DNA from: Athripsodes cinereus
Lineage: Eukaryota; Arthropoda; Insecta; Trichoptera; Leptoceridae
Assembly (NCBI GenBank): GCA_947579605.1
Contig: OX388309.1
Span: 18,422,713-18,486,712, forward strand
DNA length: 64,000 nucleotides
Direction: 5' to 3'
Part shown: positions 1 through 10,720 of the stretch, in pieces
How the letters are laid out: each line of letters opens with the position of its first letter
Numbering within the stretch: position 1 is the stretch's first letter
Made by a program: the position numbers and the translations under genes
The notes under the pieces: generated by a model
Told to the model about the DNA's origin: nothing
The model's input: the letters and a program-made list of their open reading frames with translations, nothing else
Database searches by the model: none

Positions 1-1665
1 TTTACTTTGCCTTTACATTAATAAGGGTAGCCAGTACAGACAAATTTGATATAATTTATGATGATTTATCAAGTTTCACTGAAGCACATAATATGCTTTA
101 TCTTACAGAAGTTGTTACATGTTTGCTCTCCGTATAACAGTAAGAAAATATGAATACTTCCATATCAATCCTATATGTTGGTTTACACGTTGTTTTTACT
201 TTTTATACATCTTCTTTACCGTTGTGAGTTGTGACACCTTCTGTGTTATAACTTATCTCGTCTTCACATAAAACTAATACTGATGTATTCTCTCTGATAA
301 TATGTAGGTAGGTACTTGATATCAAATGTTCAAACTGCGTTATCAGTAATACGTCGTGTGATGCGTTAGTCAAATATTATATATTCATTCGTGGGAATTG
401 TGGAAAAAACACATCATTAATCCTTTGTCATGGACCAATTACACATATTTTTGAAATAATATAGCAACAATTTACTAAATAATATTCTACCAATTCAATC
501 GATTTAAGTAATTATTATTATGTCATTCACGTGATTGAGGCTAGTAATATTGTGTATTTGTTTTATCAACGACACAAAAAATGTGTCCCCAGTGAATGAA
601 ACGATCATCACAAAGAGCCAATCTGTCTGGAAGTATTATTTAATGATTATTATTTCAATGTTCTGCTATGTATTTATGTGTTCACGTCACATTTATTAGA
701 TAATAACAATATTATTAGAATGTGGCAAGATTTAGGTACAGACATACGTACGTGAAAGTTCAATGTTAAATTCTAATAGACCAGACACTCATCTTTAATA
801 TATGAGTTCATTGAATGAATTCAGAAAGTGTTCTTTCTGGTTCCAACCAGATCAGTGTATGCTATTACTATGCAGTCATGCCCACAGACAATGTACCCGT
901 TGAAATTATCATCTGCTTTTATCGTTGACTATTCTGTATAAATATGTACCTATGTATATTTTTTAAGATGCCAATATGACATACCCTTTTTTTTAATTAT
1001 TGAGGTATTGTTTATATATTTTGCAAGTACCTTATTTGATTGGATGTGAAATATATATTATTTATCTATATAATTTTGAAATATTTTTTTTTATAGATGT
1101 TTAAACTTCTGCCTTTAGATATTTTCAATTTATCTATCTAAATCATTACGGCACCTCCAAAAATGAGGTAGATAGTGGGCTAACTTCATATAATTATCGT
1201 GCTGATCGTATTTTCAGTACAAATGTGTCGGTATTTAGAGAATTAGTTATCGTTTGATAATTTGTGTGTTGTCAGTGCACATCCTTTTATTGAAGCTCGC
1301 CCTTTTTATGTGATGATAACTCGCAGCAATCATCGCTCAATGACCGACTATACGAGTATAGTACTTAGTGATAATTATTAGGTACTGCAACCATTACAAG
1401 TCGTCGTGTAGGTTCTTTTTTAATCAAATAGCGTCATCCTGTGTCCCCCTGGATGTAAAATCAGCACGCGATCATCACAATATAATACTTATAGGTATCT
1501 ACAATTTCTGTAGATTACGAAATACAGTATATAGATACGCTTGTGTGGAATTATTGTTGGGGCTTTCCAGAATATCCTTTGTGAATGAATGAACAGTAGT
1601 GGGAGCGAAATTTGATTGATATTCCATCAAAACACGTTCCATATTCTTTCACCATTGAGTTTTCC
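1..1665. other. AT-rich non-coding stretch
   Basis: I see no gene-like open frame, RNA gene or bounded repeat here. The only open frame above 70 codons (1368-1592) has no recognisable domain and a composition expected by chance in AT-rich DNA. The bases just before 1666 are ordinary flank of the hAT element that follows. Confidence 0.6.
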
Positions 1666-1673
1666 CCCTTATT
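1666..1673. repeat. Left 8-bp target-site duplication of hAT element
   Basis: CCCTTATT lies directly outside the left terminal repeat and is identical to the copy at 2655-2662. Confidence 0.85.
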
Positions 1674-2654
1674 TAGGGTTGCCAGATGGTATCCAAAAGG
1701 AGGACATGGCCTCCTTTTTTATGTTTTGTCCTCCCGTCCTCCCTTACCTACTGTAAGTCCTCCTTTTTGCTAAACATCGAGTTCTGCGAGTTTTATTTTT
1801 GTATAAGCGCACATAACGCAAATGTGGAAAGAGTTCTCTGATTAATTCTCAGTGGAACAAAGAGAGGAATAGACTAAGGGCCAATATTATAAATGTCCGT
1901 TAGCTCGAGTTATTTTAATATGGTGCAAAATTTGATATAACTACTCGTTTTTCAGCATTATAAACATCCGTTGATATTATTTCAGTAAAATGTTACCATT
2001 GGCTTTAACTGGCCGACCGACCAGGGTTTAGTTTTGACGACTAGCATTGCTGTCTCACTATTTGCCTGAAGAGAGAAAGAAATAACAATAGATGAATATC
2101 CGCACGTGTTTTGTTAGGATATATTCTCATAGCATCGCTGTCATTTACTCATTTGTTTTGTGTAAATTATGAGATTGTTGGGTGAAGTTTTTATGAAAGG
2201 GGAGCAGGTAGATAAAAGGGACAGGCAAGATCTTATGTGACCACCGGTTGAAAACAATGGGTACAGTAGGCAAAAATATTTCTTTTTAACGAATTGTCAA
2301 AATAGTTTTATAATGCAGTATCTAGTAGAATGTACGAACAGATCGCCATCCGTTCGTAAAGTGTCGATATACTTACGAATATTGGGTTCCTCGTTTATAA
2401 TTTCGGCCCTTTTAGTGTGAAGTCAGTTAAATCTTTAATTCTTACTCAATACAACTTCAAAAATATGACGTGAATATTTTTATAATTATTTGTTAAAAAA
2501 ACCAAAACTTCTTTCCAAAATTGGCAGCTCAGCTAAATATGATTAAAATAATATAAAAAAATCTTTTAATTTCTAATGTCCTCCTTTTTCACAGAAATTC
2601 CTTCTTTTTAGACCCATCTGTCCTCCTTTATCAAATTATCATCTGGCGACCCTA
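1674..2654. mobile_element. Non-autonomous hAT-like DNA transposon
   Basis: The ends are imperfect inverted repeats: TAGGGTTGCCAGATG on the left and CATCTGGCGACCCTA on the right, one mismatch in 15. Both ends carry subterminal GGAGGACA / CCTCC-type repeats (left around 1698-1760, right around 2579-2632). The element is flanked by an exact 8-bp direct repeat CCCTTATT (1666-1673 and 2655-2662), the target duplication size of hAT transposases. No open frame long enough for a transposase is present in 981 bp, so it must have been mobilised in trans. The intact duplication argues for a fairly young insertion. Confidence 0.85.
1876..2412. repeat. Inner inverted repeat inside hAT element
   Basis: The segment starts AAGGGCCAATATTATAAA and, read on the opposite strand, its far end starts AAAGGGCCGAAATTATAAAC. 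These are matching imperfect termini of about 18 bp. It may be a second small element nested in the hAT copy, or a structural feature of the hAT family. I could not find a clear target duplication. Confidence 0.4.
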
Positions 2655-2662
2655 CCCTTATT
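2655..2662. repeat. Right 8-bp target-site duplication of hAT element
   Basis: CCCTTATT lies directly outside the right terminal repeat and is identical to the copy at 1666-1673. Confidence 0.85.
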
Positions 2663-2998
2663 GTGCTTTAGCCAACCGCACATTGTATGTGTAAAAAATA
2701 TTGGTACAGCATGTCGTATTTACAGTATTTACAATAAAGCTGTTGGTGAAGGTTGTTGTCATCAGACAATAAAATGTTATTTGTTACTAACATTCTAGTG
2801 CAGTAAATGTAATTTTTCTGCTCAACGAATAAGAAGGCTTACACCAATGAAGGTTGATTAAAATCTTGTATTTCAGTCGATCCACTCCCAAATTCAAATA
2901 AAATTGTCGTAGGTCAACAAAAATTATTGTAAATTATCAAATAAAATAAAATAAATATTTATTATTTTTGTTTCGTGTTACTGTTGAGTAAGACTAAC

Positions 2999-3041
2999 GC
3001 ACGACCGGTTTCGCGGACTCCGAGTTCGCATCATCAGGTGC
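2999..3041 (-). ncRNA. Hammerhead-ribozyme-like motif, left arm
   Basis: This is the exact mirror copy of the motif at 3064-3106, read on the minus strand. The core CUGAUGA maps to 3031-3037 and the predicted cleavage base to 3003. Because the arms are identical, a transcript of either strand carries one sense ribozyme and one antisense copy, and the two would compete as a long hairpin. Confidence 0.55.
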
Positions 3042-3063
3042 TGATCTATACTAGTATAGATCA

Positions 3064-3106
3064 GCACCTGATGATGCGAACTCGGAGTCCGCGAAACCGG
3101 TCGTGC
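3064..3106 (+). ncRNA. Hammerhead-ribozyme-like motif, right arm
   Basis: Read as RNA: stem I GCAC (3064-3067) pairs with GUGC (3103-3106). The core CUGAUGA is at 3068-3074. Stem II GCG (3076-3078) pairs with CGC (3090-3092) and continues as ACU/AGU around a CGG loop, with one A-C mismatch. GAA is at 3093-3095. Stem III is the self-complementary ACCGGU (3096-3101), followed by C17 at 3102, the expected cleavage position. All invariant core bases are present. Oddities are an unpaired U at 3075 and a stem III with no loop, which would favour a two-molecule (dimeric) ribozyme as described for Penelope-like and related short hammerheads. Cleavage is not shown by sequence alone. Confidence 0.6.
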
Positions 3107-3175
3107 GTTAGTCTTACTCAACAGTAACACGAAACAAAAATAATAAATATTTATTTTATTTTATTTGATAATTTA

Positions 3176-5118
3176 AAATGAAGTGTTACAAAGTAAATGC
3201 CGATACAATTAATGAAAAATTATTGTCCTTGGAATGTTTAAAATTCGCATTTCATTCACGATTCAATGTTATTCACCGCATTGCGTTGTGTAGATGTAGA
3301 GACTTATGTAGATACGGATAATAAAATATTAAGTAATCACTACACACTATACCTACACAATTATTTCTCCTCAGATTTGTGAACGACACCAACGAATACT
3401 AATCAATGTGCTTTACCTACTACATAAAATACTCAATTTACATGGCTTCATCATTGAAATGATATGTATGGCATACGATTATCTGTATATACCCGCGATA
3501 CCTTTTTTGCAACAGTGTGCATCAAATGCAACGTATCGATGCTACTCGTACAATTTCTACTCATATACACGTTTACCTATCCCTATCCCGTCCGTTGGTT
3601 GCAATTAGCATTCTAAATTTAAATATAAACGGTAATGTTCCGGTGGGTGATCCCATGCGGTCTAGTCTTCGGTCTTTATCCAACCAATCACCAAACCAAA
3701 TACCGGTATATTCACCATCATATTATTATATGTACATACTAAACATTCTACATGTAGGTATTTTGTCAGACGCAGCTCCAATTAAAAAAATGGACTGTTA
3801 AATTTCAGAATGTCTTCAATACCACCTATTGTTTAAAATGACTTCAGTGAAGTTAAGTTCAAGCTGGGATATCTTCAACCTTTTTTTTTTAGAGAAATTC
3901 TTTAGTGAAACGTGTACACATATTCGTAGCACATATTTGTAATCATTAAAATTATAATAAATGCATTATTTTAAAAGGATTGTATACAAGAATATGAGTT
4001 TATTCCAGTTATAACATAACATGTTATGTGGTCCTATTTGCTTACTTCATCAGGGACTCGGCTTGAAGTGAGTGTATTATTGATGAATAAAACTTAGAAC
4101 AAACGAACATACCATTTGACATGATAATATTATGTGTAATTTGAACATTTTGATGTGTTCTTTGCATATTAAATTCATTAACGTTGCCCTTCCTTTGTTA
4201 CAATTTTGAATGTGTGGGGTGCTCTCATCATATTGCACCTATATTAGGACATAATAAATGTTATTTGTATATTATAACTAGACCATCACCTAAAAAGTAA
4301 TAATGTTCCATGTATCAACAGACATTTTCTGTAAACATCTGCGCACGCTTTGAACAAATTATTTTAGGAACCATGTATATATGTATTACAAAATACATAC
4401 ACGAGTACATAATTATTTATTTACCATACCTACACGATGAAGATGATTCATACCAACTGCACGAATAACATTCATGTACTATGTGTTTCAATTCATGACT
4501 TAAATAAATTTCCTCTAAAATATTGAGGTAATTTTATAAAAGCCGTACATATTGCTTTTTGAGGCAATGTCTTCCAGTAAAATTATATGAATATGGAGTT
4601 TTGCTATTAATTTAGGTTTCAAATGAATGATTTGTTCCTATACTCATATCGTTAAAAGTTTTTGGAAATTGCCGTTGAAATACCTGTGAAAACGTACATA
4701 TTTCGAAAAAAATGTTATTTACGTATAAAATAATGGGTCTATAACTAGGTACATTAAATTTGTGTCATATTTTTATTTGTTTTTTGGTCTGGTTTAGATG
4801 AGTATTATTTTATTTACTCACACATCCCTGGAAATATTATCATCATGTGTAAACAACTACAGTATACAATTATAGTTTTACTATTGTGTTGACAGATGGA
4901 AGGTTGACATAGGTGCACCTCAATATAACGATACATAAACTTGATTTTTTATGCGACTCTACACGTTGGTAGATTACTGACAATCTAGTGTATATTTCCA
5001 CATTCTCCATTCTCGTGTCTACTTGACCATTGTTGCATAAATATATTAAATTTGTGTATGATTGGTCTTTCGTTGTTTATCGGGGACATAGATCTGCGAG
5101 ATTTGTGTGCCTGAATAT
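3176..5118. other. AT-rich non-coding stretch
   Basis: No recognisable gene. Short open frames at 3408-3801 show no domain or conserved motif. A 16-bp palindrome ACATAACATGTTATGT lies near 4013-4028. I see nothing else bounded. Confidence 0.55.
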
Positions 5119-5274
5119 GCTTGCAGATCCAACTAAACCGTCTCCAAGTTGTACTTTGCTCTGAAAACTTGATGTGCTTTAAACAAACTAATGAATAGTG
5201 TCGGATGCGGAGAGACATACTTGCACGAATGGGTAGGTACTCGTAAATTCCGCTATATGTGCGTGTGTTGCTGA
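5119..5274 (+). pseudogene. CR1-like LINE reverse-transcriptase remnant
   Basis: Two short stretches in different frames match the thumb/C-terminal part of CR1-type LINE proteins. At 5121-5151 the reading is LQIQLNRLQ, parallel to LPQIQLNRLQ in the 12.5 kb copy. At 5221-5274 it is LHEWVGTRKFRYMCV, which fits the family pattern LHWLP..RI.FKIC. The 100-base offset means at least one frameshift. The fragment ends in a stop at 5272. It is non-functional debris; the family assignment rests on motif memory and on similarity to the other copies in this window. Confidence 0.5.
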
Positions 5275-6084
5275 CCAAATAAAGACCATGTGGTGAACGC
5301 ATGCCTTCAATACTCTTTAGAGTGGCTTGGAAGCGCTCAATTTAGGGTCGGAAGACGTGATTTCGCGGCTGCGAGGTCTCCAGATATGCATTTTATGTAA
5401 AATGAGAGGAATACCTACTCCGCATCCATACCACTCGCGCTTACAAACCAAGCTAAATCAATAATCAGCGAGTGGCTGCACGGACATTTTATCATGTCGA
5501 ATCTGTACTTCAATATAGGGCCAACCCGACCAACGTGCAGAGGCCTCTTTAAAAATAATATCCAATGTACCTTGCATCGAGTATGTATGTATATACCTAT
5601 ATCTAGATATATACTATTATGCCTTTGTGATCTTCCCTTAGAATTATTATTATTGTGTATCTATAATGTCCTATTTATACATTACCTATACATTATAATC
5701 TTTTCAGAATACAACACACGCGACATGCACACTTCTTCACACATTGCTTTGTACCATATTAATTCCTTCTCTATTTGTTTGTTTTACTCCATATATAGAA
5801 ACTGTTTATTATTATTGTAATTTAAACCTGACTTGCTTTTATTGTCTCAGTAGAATCAAAACTTTTTTTGTGTATTTTTTCACTATATACCTACGTACCT
5901 GTCTCTACCTACGTCTTTTTATGTTTTGAGATACAATATCTCACGCTCACATGCATTGTTATACACCTATTTGTACACAAATACATTTTCTCCTTGTCTT
6001 AGATCGAGAGCCAATTGCACCTTGGTAATATCTCCATATATCTCTGTCGATTTCTGCTTCCATATAATATCTGGTTCTTTAGAC
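5275..6084. other. Non-coding stretch with modest GC patch
   Basis: 5300-5560 is a little richer in G+C than its surroundings but has no recognisable motif. The open frame at 5494-5820 is hydrophobic, low in complexity and unlike any family I know. Nothing else is supported. Confidence 0.4.
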
Positions 6085-6165
6085 CAGGGATGCACAGACT
6101 TATAGGGAACAGGCGAAACTCGGAAAGATTATTAGCCAAGGACGGGCCGTTACAAGAAAAGTAAC
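6085..6165 (+). mobile_element. Possible hAT-family 5' end fragment
   Basis: CAGGGATGCACAGACTTATA, followed by a GGCGAAAC...GACGGGCCG segment, resembles the terminal region of many hAT elements (CAGGGRTG.. with an internal CGGGCC motif). I found no matching right terminus within a few kilobases and no convincing 8-bp duplication, so it would be a broken end. Confidence 0.35.
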
Positions 6166-6830
6166 ATTATAAGTTTTATTTTTTTAATTTGTACAAATGC
6201 TGAAACATTGCAATCATTACAATGCAATGTTCTATGTTTTATTATTTTGATACATGACATAGTACTGACCCAACAATTTTTTTTTATGTTTGGGTCCACA
6301 TTACTTGTCGCGACACGTAAAATTGCTTCCTAATTTTCGCTAACGCAAAATAAACAAATTCATTTTGTCGAGGCAAATATCAGTTAAAAACGTTGCCAGC
6401 AGAAAAATTAAGACTTGAGATGACATGGTCGAGGTGTGGTAACACCAGAGAGCGAAACTTTCGCCGTATGTTTATAATGTGTGTGACATTTGTATTGTAA
6501 TTAATATGAGAATTATTATACTTAATATATAGTATTGAGAGCACTTACGAATATAATAAAGTACGTATTTAAATATTTACGCAAATAAGCTAACTCTGTT
6601 AAATTTATCATTATTGTATGAAGTGTATTTGGATATTACATAATATTACACCTGTCCTAATATTGATATTATGGACTATGTGATAAGGATTATAATTATT
6701 ATCATTGTCGGAAGTGGAATGAGTCTTGCCTAGTCCATCCTTAGTGTAAACATAGATTATTTGTTTGCTGTGTATTTTTCGTCCCACAAAATAATATCTA
6801 AACAATTTGTCTCCACTCACTACGTCCTGG
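6166..6830. other. AT-rich non-coding stretch
   Basis: No gene-like feature is visible. Overlapping open frames on both strands (6611-7015) fall across the dispersed repeat described next and are not convincing proteins. Confidence 0.4.
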
Positions 6831-7012
6831 AGTCCACGGAAATAAAAAGATCTTCTATTCCTTTGCGTAAGTTTATGAGTGTCTTTAAAATGGCGCTTCT
6901 TAAAAAAATACTTACATTGAAGGACCCACCGTCCACCCGGATACCGCAGAAGTCTGGGGACTTCCATTTATCCGAAATTCTACACTTAAGAGGGCTCTAC
7001 ACCCCTTCTTTG
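6831..7012 (+). repeat. Unclassified dispersed repeat, copy 1
   Basis: Contains two blocks seen elsewhere in the window. GTAAGTTTATGAGTGTCTT near 6870 resembles GTAAGTTTTTGAGTGTCTTG near 37890. CGCAGAAGTCTGGGGACTTC near 6945 resembles CGCAAGTCTGGGAACTTCC near 9378, each followed by ATCCGAAAT or TTCCGAAAT. An 84-codon open frame runs through it on the plus strand and a longer one on the minus strand, but neither shows a domain. It may be the tail of a retroelement. Confidence 0.45.
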
Positions 7013-7845
7013 TGATTTCATGCAAACGAATTAGCAAAATTACAACCATTTTATTTTTTAAATATTTTAAATTCTGGATCACATGTATGTTATTTTTTAT
7101 ATTAATATAATATTTTGAACATTTGTAAATGCGATTTTATCATTTTAGTTTTATTTTGCTGCGAGGAATATAGTGAAAATAATTTTTGAAGATTACCGTC
7201 GCAAGGATGATACGTTGAGTGGTGCTATTTTAAATAAATTATCCTTAATAATACAAGAGTGTTAATAAAATTTTAAAACCAAGATTAATCTTAAAATATC
7301 ATGAATTTTATAATACACCTTGAGTTATTTATTTACAACCCTTGGATTTTCTTAATTATTATGAGAAACTGCATACACATCAAAAATAAATTTCATTATC
7401 AAAAAAATCATACTAAATGTTTATAATTCAACCATTTGTTTTATTTATATAACAATATGGTATGTTGTTTACCGTGCATACTACATATATAACGTTATTA
7501 TGTGCAATAATCAAGAATATAGCGAGTTTCACAAATTTTAAGATTCAGAAGGCCCACGGCGTGCCTAGTAGCCGGATGTGAGATCGTACTCGCTCTTTTT
7601 TTGAATTAGGAAATAAATAAATTCAATTTATAGAATAAATACAACTTAAATTTTATTTATATGTGATAACATACTATTTTTTTATACCCATGAATATTTT
7701 TGCATATTAAGTTTTGGCTTATATTTATTAATAAAGCTATTTCATTAATTATTTGAATAATTTTCTCTGCGCCTACTAAAAATTGTTGCCTGAAACCACT
7801 AGAGCTAAATCTAATTTGTACCTTAGGTAAGAACGGCTGTTAACA
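7013..7845. other. AT-rich non-coding stretch
   Basis: Long AT runs and no open frame of note. A short GC-richer patch at 7550-7600 has no recognisable identity. Confidence 0.5.
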
Positions 7846-7925
7846 AATCTTGTCCACACCGGAGGCGCCATAGTGGGCAGCCTGAAGGGCTGGCCGGCCA
7901 AACCACCAAACCGCCAAAACCTCCG
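7846..7925 (+). repeat. Unclassified dispersed repeat, copy 2
   Basis: AAATCTTGTCCACACCGGAG and the following CATAGTGGGCAGCCTGAAGG match the block at 9405-9450 (AAATCTTGTCCACGCCGAAG, CATAATGAGCAGCCTGAACG). The GC-rich continuation CTGGCCGGCCAAACCACC is not shared. Confidence 0.5.
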
Positions 7926-8089
7926 TGTGAAATCTTTTGACTAAACTCCTTCGATGTACCTTTATACGAGAGAAGCAAACATAGTAATAATACATATATC
8001 TATACAAAAAAAGGAATCAAATAAACAAGTTATCTTAACCTAGGTTACAAAAGTTACAAAATAATAATAAGTAAAAGTGCGTAATATAG

Positions 8090-8435
8090 TTACAAAATAA
8101 TTGCATAATATTCTGGAACAAAAGCTGAGTTGAGGTGTCCAGAGACTTTTCCTAGGTTATTCAGGCCGGCGAACCCGAGGGTCGCCGTTACCGGGGCTGT
8201 TGCAGAGACGCTTCCCTCCCCAAGGGACATCCCAACCAGACCTAATACTCTCCACCAAGGGAGACAGGACAACACAAAGACGAAAAAAAAAACGAGTTCG
8301 CCCGCGACAGCCACAATCACACAAGGCAAAATCAACCATCAAGCTCTCCTAAGCGAGCCTGGCTCACGCAGGAGATCCCACCGAGATACCCAGACATCTA
8401 CAAACCTCAAAAAGGCAAAAAAATACTTATAAGAC
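8090..8435. other. GC-rich patch with overlapping open frames, unidentified
   Basis: This stretch is much richer in G+C than its surroundings and is open on both strands: plus 8130-8432, rich in Thr/Pro/Ser/Arg, and minus 8090-8335, partly hydrophobic. Neither frame shows a recognisable domain. It lies just beyond the 3' end of the minus-strand CR1-like fragment at 8470-8776, so it may be part of that element's 3' region or of another inserted element. I cannot decide which strand, if any, once coded. Confidence 0.35.
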
Positions 8436-8469
8436 ATTTAATATTTTCAATTGGGTGATGAGTATGCCA

Positions 8470-8776
8470 CGCATCCTATTATGTATGTATGTACGTCAGA
8501 TGTTTTACTCAGCGCCGTTTAATGGATCGTCCATCTCGAGGGCGCGGGAAACTATGTTGGAAGAATGTTTTTTTTCAATTTGCTCCTGAACGTTATTGAT
8601 TGGTTTTTACTAACGTCCTCGGGCAGTCGATTCCAGATGACAGGTCCCTCGACAACAAAAGCTCTATAATAGAAGCAAAACTTTTTGACACTTTTGATCT
8701 CGTCCGGCATATTGGTGGCTTTGCTGAGCTTGGGGTCTAACTGCAGGTGTTTTAAAATTGGGAGTAATGTGTTCTA
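8470..8776 (-). pseudogene. CR1-like LINE C-terminus with 3' UTR
   Basis: The minus strand is open from about 8773 to the stop at 8552-8554 (73 codons). Its C-terminal part reads FVVEGPVIWNRLPEDV, then KNQSITFRSKLKKNIL, the typical V.GP.LWN.LP..(I/V)R ... F...LK..L ending of CR1/L2-group LINE proteins. After the stop, CAACATAGTTTCCCGCGCCC and ATTAAACGGCGCTGA align with the 12.5 kb copy (CAACATAATTTCCCGCGCCC, ATGAAACGGCGCCGA), so the 3' UTR is preserved too. The fragment lacks everything upstream and cannot move. Confidence 0.7.
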
Positions 8777-9354
8777 TTCATCAAATTAATTTATGATAAC
8801 TTCATGGACACAGGGCAGCACGTCGGTTTTATAATATTGTGCAGCAAGTACATAATGCGTATACATATATACAAAGCAATATCATATTATAGTTTCTGTT
8901 TACATTGTCGTTAGATGTAAATAAAAAAAAAATATAATCCCAACAAAAAAATACTACACTAGTTAGTACCTACTCACTAATAATAAATGTGTGTATTACT
9001 TACTGTGCATAATAAAATGTTTCTATATCAATAATAAATATGTAAGCACGTATACATTACCCTGTGTACAGTACAATGAGTACTACAATTTGTATTGGCT
9101 GTGGTTGGTATACATATATACAGATTATCGTTATTATGTATCCCACATTCACCCACGAAGTCACTTCTCTCTTTCTCTCCCGGGAAACAACGAATAAGTA
9201 TTTTAGTATGTTTACATGCATTTATGTATGTATGTTAGACAAGTAAAAGAAAAAGCGACACTACCTATGCAACCTTGCATCCATGGATAGTGTTGTTGTT
9301 ATAACAAAATTCTACACATCATATTACTTACAAATATGTAACAGAAATTGAAGG
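8777..9354. other. AT-rich non-coding stretch
   Basis: Contains repeated TATACATATATACA-like words around 8858 and 9108. Short open frames at 8991-9246 have no recognisable content. Confidence 0.5.
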
Positions 9355-9475
9355 GGTAACACCACCGCTCGGATGTCGCAAGTCTGGGAACTTCCATCAT
9401 TCCGAAATCTTGTCCACGCCGAAGGTTTCATAATGAGCAGCCTGAACGGTCAGTTGACCAAATAATCCCCGGAAT
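9355..9475 (+). repeat. Unclassified dispersed repeat, copy 3
   Basis: It joins the two blocks found separately at 6.95 kb (CGCAAGTCTGGGAACTTCC) and at 7.85 kb (AAATCTTGTCCACGCCGAAG). This shows that they belong to one repeat family whose order is block 1 then block 2. Confidence 0.5.
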
Positions 9476-10516
9476 ATAAAGACAAAAAGTGATATTTTTG
9501 TGTTCTAAAGTACCTACCACCAACTATGTTCATATAAAATAACAGAGATTAATTTTTCGAAGTACCTACTCTAAAGAAAATAGTTACATAGAAGTAATTT
9601 GTTTTGGAAATAAACTTAAACGATATAGGATGTTGATATTGATACTGTCAATTTTCTATGGCATTAATTTATTGAAACAATCGTTTGACAAAAAAAATCC
9701 TATTCCTTATAAGGAAGTGAAGAAAGAATATTGTCTGAACGAATCCAGGGTTTTTGCTAGTTAATAATAATAATGTCACAGTACATAGTGTAAGTGTTGT
9801 TGTGGCCCGATTATTACTTATTTATCTTTTTTACAGTATTTATAATAATATTTTCACACACGCCTTGTGTTGTTGTCATAGTAGAGTAAGTAGTAGGTAC
9901 ATACACATACTAGAGAGTAAATAGTATTGTAGTGGAATACTATACAGCATGTCTCATTCACGTGGTCTCTAAAATAACAAACACAAAATAATTATTATTA
10001 TTATTGCATGTAGCTGCCTATTGCACACGCGTTGGATATTAATATTATATTGGTTTGTCACAACGTCTTCGTGTGTGAGAAATTCGCAATTTCTTTGGTA
10101 ACATGACTGTATTATTTATATTAGAAGTAATTATAAAATACTTAGATTTTTATCTTTTTACTGCTGCATATAAACTTTATATTTATAGGTCGTGTACTTA
10201 AGGGGTTATTATGAGTTCAATAAGAATGTTAATTAATTCTCTGGTTGACTTTCAACATGTTCCGAAGTTGGCATACATTTTAGGAAACATGAAACATTTA
10301 CATACTTGATGGCCAGAATTTGAGTTGTTAACCTAGTATATATAATATTTTACCATAATAACATCAAAATGTGAGATGTAGGACACTAGTGATACTACAT
10401 TATGCTTCTCACAGCAAGGGTAAGATTTGGAAAAGAAATGTACAGTCATGGATCAAGTATTTTACTATTAAATCATCATCGCCCTCAACGCACCTCTCGG
10501 GAACACAGGGTAGAAA
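9476..10516. other. AT-rich non-coding stretch
   Basis: No gene or bounded repeat is visible. Confidence 0.5.
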
Positions 10517-10720
10517 CTAACCTCCTTCATTCAGAGCGTCTTTGTGCCAATCGCGTCACTTTTCCAACGGCATTCCTTGCACTCTGATGCCATTGTCATA
10601 GGAATGGTTTATTGTGAAAGAGGGACGCCCGGGCCGACAGAATTCTTGCGGACGGAAGAACAGTGCTCTTTTTGGCCAACTATCATCGGGCATTCTCAGA
10701 ACATGACTCAGCCAGAACAC
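10517..10720 (-). pseudogene. RTE-like LINE C-terminal remnant
   Basis: The minus-strand translation contains WLSHVLRMPDD followed by a PKRALFF motif, then GRPSFT, and after one in-frame stop RDWHKDALNE. This matches the order W.GHVLRMP..R.PRRAL ... RPR..W ... DR..W seen at the C-terminus of RTE-type LINE polyproteins. A TGA interrupts the frame near 10562, and the frame closes at 10517-10519. It is clearly a dead copy. Confidence 0.6.

Larger units (their letters stand above)
2930..3175. mobile_element. 246-bp perfect palindrome (fold-back element)
   Basis: Each base p from 2930 to 3052 appears to be complementary to base 6105-p, so two 123-bp arms mirror each other around ACT|AGT at 3052/3053 without a mismatch that I can see. 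The outer part of each arm is AT-rich; the inner part is GC-richer and carries the hammerhead-like motif listed separately. The perfect identity means a very recent event, ongoing gene conversion, or a cloning or assembly artefact. No target duplication is obvious. The resemblance of the inner sequence to ribozyme-bearing ends of Penelope-like elements is an inference. Confidence 0.85.

Noticed and set aside
4985..5302. 105-codon minus-strand open frame
   Set aside because: It runs antisense to the CR1-like remnant at 5119-5274 and has no domain; judged a shadow.
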